This document shows, in pieces, positions 33,904-42,628 of a DNA stretch of 64,000 nt. Under the pieces are notes generated by a model. The model ran no database searches. It saw only the letters and a list, made by a program, of their open reading frames with translations, and had not been told where the DNA came from. The position numbers were made by a program, and so were the translations under genes. Positions within the stretch are counted from its first letter, which is position 1. The number at the start of each line of letters is the position of its first letter. This DNA comes from Desmonostoc muscorum FACHB-395 (GTDB lineage: Bacteria; Cyanobacteriota; Cyanobacteriia; Cyanobacteriales; Nostocaceae): positions 30,113 to 94,112 of the forward strand of contig NZ_JACJSF010000026.1 of NCBI RefSeq assembly GCF_014698035.1. Reading direction: 5' to 3'.

Positions 33904-34092
33904 ATGCATTAACAATGCAAGCCGACGCATTCACAAGGCAAGCTAACGCATTAACAATGCAAGCCGACGCATTAACAATGCAAGCCGACGCATTAACAAT
34001 GCAAGCCAACGCATTCACAATGCAAGCCAACGCATTCACAATGCAAGCCAACGCATTCACAATGCAAGCCGATGCACTAACAAAGCACGGTA
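33904..34092 (+). repeat. 21-bp tandem repeat array, nine units
   Basis: Nine units of 21 bases run from 33904 to 34092, with a core ACGCATTAACAATGCAAGCC and scattered changes. Because 21 is divisible by three, the plus strand encodes a heptapeptide repeat (MQADALT, MQANAFT) and the minus strand another (ACIVNAL), so both strands are open. This is a repeat expansion whose coding status is doubtful. A possible product of 72 residues would begin at 33915. Confidence 0.8.
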
Positions 34093-34133
34093 TTGTCAAA
34101 TTTAATTCGCTACGAATTAATGAAATGCTGTAG

Positions 34134-34994
34134 TTAGCGCAAAATCTGGTCAATTATTCGGTTCGCCTGGGAAGCATAACCGCCGCCGAATAAATTGAAG
34201 TGATTCAAAATGTGATAAAGGTTATAGAGTGTTTTTCTCTGCTCATAGCCTGCATCTAAAGGAAAAACTTCGTTATAACCTTTGTAAAAAGCTGCGGGGA
34301 ACCCACCAAATAATTCTGTCATGGCAATATCAACTTCGCGATCGCCAAAATAAGTTGCTGGATCAAAAATCACAGGTTCTCCTGACGCAGTACACCCGGC
34401 ATTTCCACCCCATAAATCGCCATGTACTAAAGAAGGTTGTACTTGGTGCGCCAATAGTTCAGGGATAGCTGCTAGTAATTTTTCTTCCTGGGGAAAACTT
34501 CCTCCCCGTCGCCTTGCCAACTGAAATTGATAACCAAGGCGATGTTTAATATAAAATTCTGTCCAGTCTGCTGTCCAAGTATTGATTTGGGGCGTTGAAC
34601 CAATGGTATTGTTAATTTTCCAACCAAACCCTTGGCTACTGCTAGCTTGATGCATCGCCGCCAACTTGCGCCCCATCTCTTGCCACGAATTGCTGTTGCC
34701 ATTACCAAGTTCTAACCATTCCAGCACAATGTAGCTAGAGTTTTCAGCTACACCCCAGCAAATAGGTTTTGGGATGCGAATACTAGCTGTTGCTAGCATT
34801 TCTTTTAAACCCAATGCCTCAGCCTCAAACATCGCAACTTGGGATGCAAGGTTGAGCTTGGCGAAGTAGGTAATCTCACCATTGGAAACAGCATAACCTT
34901 GGTTGATACATCCACCACCAACCGATCGCCGTTGCTGACTCTGAAATTTTTCGCCAGTCACCTGGCTGATATGGGTGTCGATTTGAGTCCACAT
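34134..34994 (-). CDS. Fructosamine kinase family protein
   Basis: A 286-residue kinase-fold protein. The ATG at 34994 (MWTQIDTHISQVTGEKF) is preferred; an extended frame upstream is low-complexity. The motif LVHGDLWGGNAG is the catalytic HGDLW loop, and IFDPATYFGDREVDIAM supplies the metal-binding Asp. The protein family repairs glycated proteins by phosphorylating Amadori products. It follows the M16 protease gene on the same strand after a 145-base gap. Confidence 0.92.
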   Translation of the reverse strand: MWTQIDTHISQVTGEKFQSQQRRSVGGGCINQGYAVSNGEITYFAKLNLASQVAMFEAEALGLKEMLATASIRIPKPICWGVAENSSYIVLEWLELGNGNSNSWQEMGRKLAAMHQASSSQGFGWKINNTIGSTPQINTWTADWTEFYIKHRLGYQFQLARRRGGSFPQEEKLLAAIPELLAHQVQPSLVHGDLWGGNAGCTASGEPVIFDPATYFGDREVDIAMTELFGGFPAAFYKGYNEVFPLDAGYEQRKTLYNLYHILNHFNLFGGGYASQANRIIDQILR

Positions 34995-35139
34995 GATTGA
35001 ACTGGGGATATGGGAGTGGGGACGAGGGAGCAAAGGACAGAGAGCAAGAGCAGAGGAAAAATTCTTCTTCCAACCTCCTGCCTTCTCCCAAGGGGAGACG
35101 CTAAAAGCGATCTGCCTCCTGCCTCCTGCCTTCTTCACT

Positions 35140-36420
35140 TTACGGCTTAACGACAACTACACCATAAGCATCTGGGGAAAGATACTCTTTGGCTGCTTGC
35201 ATTAAGTCAGTTGCCTCTTGACTCTGAATATAATCTGGGTAGTTAAAGGCGGGTTCTAAATCTCCCACCAAGGAATGATAGTAACCATACAACCCAGTGC
35301 GATCGCTTGGTGTCTCATTTCCAAAAATAAATCTGTTCGCTACTCGCCGCCGTACACGGGCAATTTCTGACTCTGTGATTAACTCGGTTTGGACTGTGCG
35401 AATATGTTGAGCGATCGCATTCTCTACTTCTGCTAAATTTTCTACTGCACATTTAGCTGAAATATAAAATGTCCCTTGCAGCTGATTGCTCATATTGCTC
35501 ACAGAAATTGAAGAAACTAATCCCCGTTCTTCTCGTAAATCTCTCACCAGTCTTGATGTCCATCCGTGTCCCAAAACTCCAGCTAAAACATCCAATCCAT
35601 AGGTGCGATCTAACTGCACCATTCCTGGAACCCGCCAAAGCATCAATAGCCTGCCTTGCTGGAGACTTTCATCTATAAATTCTCGACGGACAATTTCTGT
35701 AAATGGTGACTCAGGATTTAGTGAGGAGTGGGGGGTGGGGAGTGGGGAGTGCTGAGTTTTATTAGCTTTTGTAAATCCTTCAGCCACGATCGCAATTAAT
35801 TCTTCCACAGGCAAATTGCCTACAGCTACAGCAGTAATTGACTGGGGTTGATACCAACTATGATGAAAATCCCGCATCTGCTGGGGTTTAAGTTCGGCAA
35901 TTACCGATTCTGGCCCCAATACCGCACGACGATAAGGTAGCTCATTATATGCTGTCTCCATTGCCCGGCGAAATGTCCGCCGTTGGGGATTATCTTCTGA
36001 ACGCCTAATTTCTTCTAAAACTACTAATCGCTCACGTTCAAAAGCATCATCGGGAATACTAGCATTTGATACTACATCTATTTGTAATGGAGCAAGCTGG
36101 GCAAAATCTTTGGGGGCAGTAGTTATATAGTAATGAGTATAGTCTTGGCTGGTAGCGGCATTGGTGACAGCACCCCGTTCTTCAATTCGACGTTCAAACT
36201 CGCCGCTAGCCAATCGTTCTGTTCCCTTAAAAATCATGTGTTCTAAAAAGTGAGCCATACCGTTAATGGCATCAGATTCGACGGCTGAACCAACTTTAAT
36301 CCATAAGTTGAGGTTTACAGCTTCAACTGGCATCTGCTCCGCTATGATTGTCAAACCATTGGGTAACTGATGCAGAGTTGGGCTATGAAGACGAGTAAAT
36401 TTCCGCAGGGTTGAAGTCAT
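35140..36420 (-). CDS. M16-family zinc protease
   Basis: A 426-residue pitrilysin-type peptidase. The inverted zinc motif HFLEH (57-61) is intact, and downstream glutamates in RLVVLEEIRR may complete the site. The second half (RGLVSSISVSN, RVRRRVANRFIFG) is the R/Y domain typical of M16 proteins. Cyanobacterial relatives process or degrade peptides. A stretch at about 219-230 (HSPLPTPHSSLNPESPF) is encoded by heptamer DNA repeats and looks like a late insertion in a surface loop. Confidence 0.92.
   Translation of the reverse strand: MTSTLRKFTRLHSPTLHQLPNGLTIIAEQMPVEAVNLNLWIKVGSAVESDAINGMAHFLEHMIFKGTERLASGEFERRIEERGAVTNAATSQDYTHYYITTAPKDFAQLAPLQIDVVSNASIPDDAFERERLVVLEEIRRSEDNPQRRTFRRAMETAYNELPYRRAVLGPESVIAELKPQQMRDFHHSWYQPQSITAVAVGNLPVEELIAIVAEGFTKANKTQHSPLPTPHSSLNPESPFTEIVRREFIDESLQQGRLLMLWRVPGMVQLDRTYGLDVLAGVLGHGWTSRLVRDLREERGLVSSISVSNMSNQLQGTFYISAKCAVENLAEVENAIAQHIRTVQTELITESEIARVRRRVANRFIFGNETPSDRTGLYGYYHSLVGDLEPAFNYPDYIQSQEATDLMQAAKEYLSPDAYGVVVVKP
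35722..35755. repeat. In-frame STRR-like heptamer repeats
   Basis: The plus strand reads GAGTGGGGGGTGGGGAGTGG, continuing GGAGTGC. This is the TGGGGAG heptamer family known as short tandemly repeated repetitive sequences in heterocystous cyanobacteria. It lies inside the M16 protease gene and is translated. Confidence 0.65.
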
Positions 36421-36696
36421 TGCTACTTGTGTGAGGAGCTACGTTACCTCTTTATCTTATCCGCGACGCAAAATCTATATAAAAAGACCTCTCCCTAGCT
36501 TTAGAACTTTCAAATAAAAAATATCCCCAAGTCGATTGCAAAATCTCTCCATTCCTCTTCACTCTGTGTTCTCTGCGCCTCTGTGGTTCGATAATTTATT
36601 TCTTGGAAATCCCTCACTACACAAAACTTGTCCCTCACCGACTCGGAGAAGGACAAGTTTTGAACTTTAGCTTAAGACAGAGAGAGGTTACGCGAA

Positions 36697-37125
36697 CTAA
36701 CGAGAGTAAGGATTATTAAAGGTTTCCCAAGCTGCAATAGCCGCTTTTTGCAGGCGAAAATTGAAGTCCACTAAGTCTTTCATCAATAAATACCAGTTTC
36801 TCTCAACTTCATCCTGAATTACCGTCCAAGAGTCCTCTAAGCGATCGCGTTGCATCAGTTTTCTGCCTTCAACCAATTCCCGTGCTTGTTGCACAGCTTT
36901 CAAATAGGTTTCACGTGTGAGAGTACCTGCTGAATCAGCCTCAGCTTGAGCGCGTCTTTTTAGTGCCTCAATCAGCGCTTTAGTTTCGCGCTTCACTTCA
37001 TCACTTTCGTTAGCCATTTCGGTTTCTACTAGTTCGTCGGTTTGAGAACTAATTTCTACAATTACTATGGATTCTGTAGATTCAATGACTGTGCTTTCAA
37101 AGGATTCGATGTTGTTAGCATTCAT
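36697..37125 (-). CDS. Hypothetical cyanobacterial protein, about 142 aa
   Basis: Start Met at 37125 (MNANNIESF) preferred. The N-terminal 45 residues are acidic and variable; the rest is helical (VKRETKALIEALKRRAQAEAD, in part: TKALIEALKRRAQAEAD; LVDFNFRLQKAAIAAWETF). No membrane segment. It resembles small conserved cyanobacterial proteins of unknown role; I do not recognise a named family. It is 62 bases upstream of htpX on the same strand, a possible operon. Confidence 0.55.
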   Translation of the reverse strand: MNANNIESFESTVIESTESIVIVEISSQTDELVETEMANESDEVKRETKALIEALKRRAQAEADSAGTLTRETYLKAVQQARELVEGRKLMQRDRLEDSWTVIQDEVERNWYLLMKDLVDFNFRLQKAAIAAWETFNNPYSR

Positions 37126-37186
37126 AGTTAAAACATCCTTAAATTGCAAAATTTACTCTTGGATGAAAACTACATCAAATGACAAA

Positions 37187-38056
37187 TCAATAAGCTTTTG
37201 TTGGCAGTTGTTGCTCTAATTTCAATAATGCTGCAACTCTTGCTTCTGTAGCAGGGTGACTGGAAAATAAGTTACCTAAAAACTGTCCAGAGATAGAATT
37301 GATAATTAATAACGGTTCAAAAGCTGGATTGGCATTTAAAGGGATCTGTTTTGCTGAGGCTTCTAAGCGTTGTAATGCCCTAGCTAATGCACGGGGATTA
37401 CCAGTTAACCTAGCTGAACCTGCATCAGCAGAGAATTCTCGTGTGCGCGAAATTGCTAGCTGAATAATCGTTGCAGCTAATGGCGCAAGCATTACTGTTA
37501 ACAAAACGCCCAGAGGATTACCGCCTCTGTTGTTATCTCGTGAACCACCGCCAAACCATAAGCTATAACTCACCATTTGCGCTAGGAATGAGATCGCACC
37601 AGCAACGGTAGCAGCAACAGCTTGTGTCAGGGTGTCACGATTAATAATGTGGGTGAGTTCGTGGGCGATAACACCTTCGAGTTCATCATCTGGCAATATA
37701 TTCAAAATGCCTTCGGTGACAGCTACAGCAGCGTGTTCGGGATCGCGCCCAGTAGCAAAGGCGTTAGCACCTTGGCTTGGGACAATGTAAACTCTAGGCA
37801 TAGGAATGTTAGCGCGATCGCTTAGTCTCTGCACCATCCGATAAAGTCCTGGTGCTTCTCCTTCACTCACAGGCTGGGCCTGATATACTGCCAGAGCAAT
37901 CTTATCTGATTGATACCAGGAAAATAGGTTTGTTGCTGCTGCCAAGCCAATTCCAATTATTAAGCCACTACTACCGCCAATTACCCAGTAACTAATTGCG
38001 ATCAAAAGACCACTTAATGCAGCTAGTAAAGCAGCTGTTTTCACTTGATTTCCCAT
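37187..38056 (-). CDS. htpX: HtpX-like zinc metalloprotease
   Basis: A 289-residue M48 membrane protease. Two hydrophobic segments near 6-45 are followed by VPSQGANAFATGRDPEHAAV, the zinc motif HELTH (132-136), two more hydrophobic segments, and ISRTREFSADAGSARLTGNP with the third zinc-binding Glu. HtpX degrades misfolded membrane proteins. The layout matches HtpX fully. Confidence 0.96.
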   Translation of the reverse strand: MGNQVKTAALLAALSGLLIAISYWVIGGSSGLIIGIGLAAATNLFSWYQSDKIALAVYQAQPVSEGEAPGLYRMVQRLSDRANIPMPRVYIVPSQGANAFATGRDPEHAAVAVTEGILNILPDDELEGVIAHELTHIINRDTLTQAVAATVAGAISFLAQMVSYSLWFGGGSRDNNRGGNPLGVLLTVMLAPLAATIIQLAISRTREFSADAGSARLTGNPRALARALQRLEASAKQIPLNANPAFEPLLIINSISGQFLGNLFSSHPATEARVAALLKLEQQLPTKAY

Positions 38057-38324
38057 ATTTTCGCTCTCCTATTAATGCTGTATGAATTTTCTAGAAAACA
38101 GCATTACTTAAGCCATACTTTGATTGTATCCAGCTAAACTTAGATATATAGTACAGAAAACCTATCAGACAAGTACGGTTTTCCTACTTAACTTTTACGA
38201 ATACTAATTTATTTATTCTTGTTATCTATCTATAGGAATAAATTGTTTATTCCAGATAGAAATTGCAAGTGCCATGCCTAGGTTGGGCTACGTCTACGCC
38301 ATTATGGATTTCCAATAAATAAGA

Positions 38325-38867
38325 TTATGAGTCTATACCTTCTGCTTCATACACCTGTTCGCTAAATAGCAGAAAATCTAATTCACACGCCTTAAAAGCT
38401 TCAATGGCTTGAGAGTATCCTTGTGCATCAAACAAATCGCGAGCGTGGATTTTAGGCAACCAAGAACGCAGTTTATTTAGTTCCGCCTCGTTCTCTTCTA
38501 ATTCTGCAAAGGTGAGATTACCTATTTTTCGTTCCTCGCTCAATTCGCTATGCAAATCCCGACATTGCCCCAAAAACTCTTGATATTCTTGATCTGCCTG
38601 CTGTTGGAAACGATTTACCAACATAGCGTTTTGCTCAGGCTGATCAATCCAAATAGTCAATAAATCCGCTTCACCACCACCTGCTGTAATGTCTGTTTTT
38701 AATTCTGCCAAATGTTGTTGCAAGTCTTCTCTATGCGGTAGCACACACACTGACTGCTGTAGATAAAGTGCGCCCCAGCCCTTGAGTTTACGCCAAACAT
38801 ACACCCGTTGCGTCGAAGGCTGTGCGGGTACTTTGTACACCAATAAGTTCCAACACTTTCTGTCCAT
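38325..38867 (-). CDS. ChrB N-terminal-like domain protein
   Basis: A 180-residue soluble protein. The segment WNLLVYKVPAQPSTQRVYVW followed by RKLKGWGALYLQQSVCVLP matches the N-terminal half of ChrB, a chromate-responsive regulator. The tail is Glu/Asp-rich and helical. No chromate transporter (ChrA) is next to it; the neighbour is an MFS transporter on the other strand. It may sense metal stress, but this is inferred from distant resemblance. Confidence 0.75.
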   Translation of the reverse strand: MDRKCWNLLVYKVPAQPSTQRVYVWRKLKGWGALYLQQSVCVLPHREDLQQHLAELKTDITAGGGEADLLTIWIDQPEQNAMLVNRFQQQADQEYQEFLGQCRDLHSELSEERKIGNLTFAELEENEAELNKLRSWLPKIHARDLFDAQGYSQAIEAFKACELDFLLFSEQVYEAEGIDS

Positions 38868-38919
38868 AGATAGATTGTAACAGGTGTTGCATTAAATTTA
38901 TTTTATTGCTAGTCTACTT

Positions 38920-39198
38920 ATGAAACACATGTTGCATTTCATAAAAATTATGAGTCTGAATCATAAAGTTGGAAGCATTGATTGGAGTCCCATTATCGGT
39001 AGCATGGAGCTTCGGGGAAATTGTCACGTACCCACATATCTAGGGGATTTGAAGGATGTTCTGCTGAATCATGCTGGTTTGGCTCAACATCCTAAAAGTG
39101 AGAAAGCCTACCAACTTGCCAGAGAAATTGCTAGATTGACTACTTTTAGCGATCCAGAAATCACCTATTGGTTCTCAAGAATTACAGAGTTGATGTAG
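38920..39198 (+). CDS. Hypothetical protein, 92 aa
   Basis: Family not recognised. The C-terminal half (HPKSEKAYQLAREIARLTTF) is helical. ATG at 38920 or 38953 (MSLNHKVGSIDW) could be the start; the second gives 81 residues and removes a poorly ordered lead. It is 27 bases upstream of an MFS transporter gene and probably transcribed with it. Confidence 0.5.
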   Translation: MKHMLHFIKIMSLNHKVGSIDWSPIIGSMELRGNCHVPTYLGDLKDVLLNHAGLAQHPKSEKAYQLAREIARLTTFSDPEITYWFSRITELM

Positions 39199-39225
39199 TA
39201 AATGCCAGTCAGGTAAACAGGAAAT

Positions 39226-40413
39226 ATGCAACTACAAAAGAAATTTTTCCAGACAATTCCCCGCACTGTTTGGGTATTGGGATTTGTCAGTCTGCTGACA
39301 GATATTAGCTCTGAGATGATTCATTCTGTATTGCCCTTATTTTTGGTGTCAGTTTTAGGGGCAAATGTTTTGACTGTGGGCATTATCGAAGGCATTGCAG
39401 AAGCAACAGCTTCAGTTTTAAAAATCTTTTCGGGAGCGTTGAGTGATTATCTGGGACATCGCAAGGGATTAGCAGTGTTTGGGTACGGCTTATCTACCTT
39501 TGTTAAACCACTATTTGCTATAGCTACAAGTCCAACTGGGGTGTTAATAGCTCGATTTGGCGATCGCATTGGCAAAGGGATTCGTGTAGCACCCCGTGAT
39601 GCTTTAGTTGCCGATTCTACTAATCCAGAGGTACGCGGTGCAGCCTACGGATTGCGTCAATCTCTCGATACTATCGGAGCATTTTTGGGGCCTTTGGCAG
39701 CATTTGCCTTAATGACTGTTTCCAAAAACAACTTCCGCCTTGTTTTTTGGCTAGCACTCATCCCTGGTTTCTTGGCGGTGGCTTTATTAACAGTAGGAGT
39801 GCGAGAACCAAGGACAAAGCAAACTCAAGTAAGCCGAAGCAATCCTCTGCAATGGGAAGGTTTACGCAGTTTGGGTCAAAAATATTGGGTACTTGTAGCA
39901 GTGGCGCTGCTATTCAATTTAGGAAACTCTAGCGATGCCTTTTTGTTGCTGCGAGCCGAGCAAATAGGGATTTCTGCCTCACTCATCCCGTTGACATTAG
40001 TGGTGATGAATATGGCTTACTCATTCAGCGCCTACCCATTAGGAATACTTTCCGATCGCTTGGGTAGATTTTGGCTACTAGTAGGCGGATTTTTCCTATA
40101 CGCTCTAGTATATCTGGGCTTTGCCTTCGTACAAGCACCTTGGCAAGCCTGGGGATTGTTTGCTCTTTATGGTCTACATCTGGGCATGAGTCAAGGATTG
40201 CTGTTAGCGTTAGTGGCAAATAGCATACCTGCAAATCTGCGCGGTACTGCTTTTGGATTCCTCAACTTAGCTGTAGGACTAGCGCTTTTACCTGCCAGTT
40301 TCCTAGCTGGTGGGTTGTGGCAAACACTGGGAGCAGAGGCAGCATTTATCGCTGGGAGCTTGTTTGCGATCGCAGCTATATTATTGTTAATCACTCAAAG
40401 AAACAAATATTAA
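39226..40413 (+). CDS. MFS transporter
   Basis: A 395-residue membrane protein with about twelve hydrophobic segments. The first half has GFVSLLTDISSEMIHSVLPLF, shortened here to LTDISSEMIHSVLP, and a loop GALSDYLGHRKGLAV of the MFS A-motif type. The second half has PLGILSDRLGRFWLL. The substrate is unknown. It follows the 92-residue gene at a distance of 27 bases. Confidence 0.9.
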   Translation: MQLQKKFFQTIPRTVWVLGFVSLLTDISSEMIHSVLPLFLVSVLGANVLTVGIIEGIAEATASVLKIFSGALSDYLGHRKGLAVFGYGLSTFVKPLFAIATSPTGVLIARFGDRIGKGIRVAPRDALVADSTNPEVRGAAYGLRQSLDTIGAFLGPLAAFALMTVSKNNFRLVFWLALIPGFLAVALLTVGVREPRTKQTQVSRSNPLQWEGLRSLGQKYWVLVAVALLFNLGNSSDAFLLLRAEQIGISASLIPLTLVVMNMAYSFSAYPLGILSDRLGRFWLLVGGFFLYALVYLGFAFVQAPWQAWGLFALYGLHLGMSQGLLLALVANSIPANLRGTAFGFLNLAVGLALLPASFLAGGLWQTLGAEAAFIAGSLFAIAAILLLITQRNKY

Positions 40414-40464
40414 TTCGACCAAAAACAAATTATTTTTATACCATCCACTGCCTATTTTTATTTA

Positions 40465-41103
40465 CTAAATCATCGCTTCCAATTCTTCCAAAGCTTGAAA
40501 GCTTCCTACTTGCCAACTGCGTTCCACGGCAGCAGGGATAATCTGAGTAATAGCTATATCTTCAAAATTAGGACTGGTATTAGATTTTATGTATTTCCCA
40601 TCTGTTAGCAAATAAATAGAAAGGTTTCCACTGTCGTAAACCCATAATTCTGGAACTCCAATGGCTTCATAAGCATCAAGAGTAGTTTTCGATGTGACAT
40701 CAGTTTCAATGGCTAAATCTGGGGGCGGATCATCAGGTTGTAAGCGGCGATGACCAATCATTTGTTGATAATTCTGAATATAAAAGCAAGCATCAGGTTC
40801 AACTCCTGCTACACCTTGCCGTTTAAAGGTGGTGGAAGCAAAAGGTTGATATCTGATATTTTTAGCCTTTAGCAATATTTTGACAATATCAGAAATTAAA
40901 TCTTTGGGAATTTCATGTTCTGGTAAAGGAGCCATAATTTCTAAAGTACCCTGGCTGTAGGCAATTCGTGTAGTTCTTTTTTCTCCCAATTCTTGTAAAA
41001 TAGATTCAAATTCTTGCCAGCTAACATCAGGAATACTCACCGCGCTACCAGGTGCTAACTGCATCCGGCTAACAGCTTTGAAAACGGGGATAGCAGCAGT
41101 CAT
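40465..41103 (-). CDS. Uma2-family endonuclease-like protein
   Basis: A 212-residue protein. The ATG at 41103 is used because the longer frame starts at a TTG. The core PD-(D/E)xK-like motif DDPPPDLAIETDVTSK and GVPELWVYDSGNLSIY match the Uma2/DUF820 family. The family is greatly expanded in cyanobacteria with unclear roles, possibly linked to mobile elements. A second copy is at 61491. Confidence 0.85.
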   Translation of the reverse strand: MTAAIPVFKAVSRMQLAPGSAVSIPDVSWQEFESILQELGEKRTTRIAYSQGTLEIMAPLPEHEIPKDLISDIVKILLKAKNIRYQPFASTTFKRQGVAGVEPDACFYIQNYQQMIGHRRLQPDDPPPDLAIETDVTSKTTLDAYEAIGVPELWVYDSGNLSIYLLTDGKYIKSNTSPNFEDIAITQIIPAAVERSWQVGSFQALEELEAMI

Positions 41104-41230
41104 GTCGCTTCGCTCCAATTCAAAATTGAAAATTCAAAATTGAAAATTCAATATCTATCAGGTTGCGGTGGATAATACAGCCCACCGTAACCTTTAGACT
41201 AATAGATTGAGTTTAACAAAAGCGATCGCT

Positions 41231-42466
41231 CTACACCTTAAACTTCTCGGTAATCCGCTTCATCGCTTCTTCGACATTCTCCCGGCTGTTAAACGCCGAA
41301 ATGCGGAAGTAACCTTCACCCGCAGCACCAAAGCCAGAACCAGGTGTCCCCACAACGTTGACGGTTTGCAGCAACTTATCAAAGAATTCCCAACTGGATA
41401 AACCATTAGGCGTTTTTACCCAAACGTAAGGTGCATTCACGCCACCATAAACTGATAATCCGGCGGCTGTGAGTTTCTCGCGGATAATTTTGGCGTTTTC
41501 TAGATAGAAACTAACCAATGCTTTGATTTGTGCCTGTCCTTCCTCAGAGTAAACCGCTTCGGCTCCCCGTTGAACAATGTAAGAAACACCATTAAATTTG
41601 GTAGACTGGCGACGATTCCAGAGTTTCCACAGTTCGACATCGGAACCATCGGCGGCTTTTCCTGTGAGTGTCTTCGGTACAACGGTTAAGGCGCAACGAG
41701 TTCCTGTAAAGCCTGCATTTTTGGAAAAAGACCGAAACTCGATCGCAACATCTCTTGCACCTTCTATTTCATAAATTGAGTGCGGAATCGATGAATCGGT
41801 AATATAAGCTTCGTAGGCTGCATCAAAGAAAATAATCGAGCCATTAGCTTTGGCATAGTCCACCCATGCCTTTAAATATTCCTTAGTAGCAGTTGCGCCA
41901 GTGGGGTTATTGGGAAAGCAGAGATAAATTAAATCGACTTTCTTTGAGGGAATCTCTGCGATAAAGTTGTTATCAGCCGTAATTGGCAGATAAACTAAAC
42001 CCTCAAACTCACCTTTATCGTTGGCATCTCCCGTATTACCCACCATCACGTTAGTGTCTACATACACGGGATAAACTGGGTCAGTAACGGCAATTAGATT
42101 GTCATGACCAAAGATTTCTAAAATATTGCCAGTATCGCACTTGGAACCGTCGGAGATAAAGATTTCGGAAGCATCTATATCGGCTCCCCGTGCTTGGAAA
42201 TCGTGAGCAGCAATTTTCTCCCGTAACCAAGCATAGCCTTGCTCTGGCCCGTAGCCTTTGAAGGTATTGCGATCGCTCATCTCTTCCACAGCTTTGATCA
42301 TAGCTGTGCGGCAAGCCTCCGGCAGAGGTTCGGTAACATCGCCAATGCCCAGCCGGATGATTTTAGCATCAGGATTCGCTTCTGCAAAGGCATTCACCCG
42401 CCTAGCAATTTCTGGAAACAGATAACCCGCTTTCAGTTTCAGGTAGTTGTCGTTAATAGTTGCCAT
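41231..42466 (-). CDS. dapL: LL-diaminopimelate aminotransferase
   Basis: A 411-residue PLP enzyme. The ATG at 42466 ([19 protein letters not shown]) matches the conserved start of Dap[12 protein letters not shown] provides the PLP lysine motif and [10 protein letters not shown] the substrate-side motif. It makes LL-diaminopimelate for lysine and peptidoglycan in one step. This DapL route is characteristic of cyanobacteria and plants. Confidence 0.97.
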   Translation of the reverse strand: MATINDNYLKLKAGYLFPEIARRVNAFAEANPDAKIIRLGIGDVTEPLPEACRTAMIKAVEEMSDRNTFKGYGPEQGYAWLREKIAAHDFQARGADIDASEIFISDGSKCDTGNILEIFGHDNLIAVTDPVYPVYVDTNVMVGNTGDANDKGEFEGLVYLPITADNNFIAEIPSKKVDLIYLCFPNNPTGATATKEYLKAWVDYAKANGSIIFFDAAYEAYITDSSIPHSIYEIEGARDVAIEFRSFSKNAGFTGTRCALTVVPKTLTGKAADGSDVELWKLWNRRQSTKFNGVSYIVQRGAEAVYSEEGQAQIKALVSFYLENAKIIREKLTAAGLSVYGGVNAPYVWVKTPNGLSSWEFFDKLLQTVNVVGTPGSGFGAAGEGYFRISAFNSRENVEEAMKRITEKFKV

Positions 42467-42575
42467 TATATAGATTATGAAAAACGCCCTCAAATAGCTT
42501 ACTGCTAATTTATGAGGGCGGGGAGTGGGGAGTGAAGAAGGGAATAGGGTAAAGGTTACAGGGTACAGATTATTC

Positions 42576-42620
42576 CCTATCACCTGTCACCTGTCACCTA
42601 TCACCTATCACCTATCACCT
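42576..42620. repeat. CCTATCA/CCTGTCA heptamer repeats (STRR type)
   Basis: Six or seven tandem copies of the heptamer CCTATCA or CCTGTCA lie between dapL and the NADH dehydrogenase gene, with GGGGAGTGGGGAGTG of another heptamer series close by at about 42518. Such heptamers are typical of heterocystous cyanobacteria. Confidence 0.8.
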
Positions 42621-42628
42621 CTTCCCAA

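Larger units (their letters stand above)
33724..34133. other. Repeat-filled gap with MITE-like and tandem repeats
   Basis: The gap holds a large imperfect inverted repeat at 33785-33875 and the 21-base tandem array at 33904-34092, each listed separately. A GTGTACACACAA end at about 33770 belongs to the MITE-like family seen at 49.6 and 53.8 kb. Open frames through the tandem array exist on both strands. Confidence 0.6.

Noticed and set aside
33860..34153. A 97-codon minus-strand frame over the tandem repeat
   Set aside because: It arises because the 21-base unit has no stop in either strand; it includes the GC-rich inverted repeat and overlaps the fructosamine kinase end.
38325..38867. A chromate resistance operon
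   Set aside because: Only a ChrB N-terminal-like protein is found; no ChrA transporter is near, and the adjacent MFS transporter is on the opposite strand.
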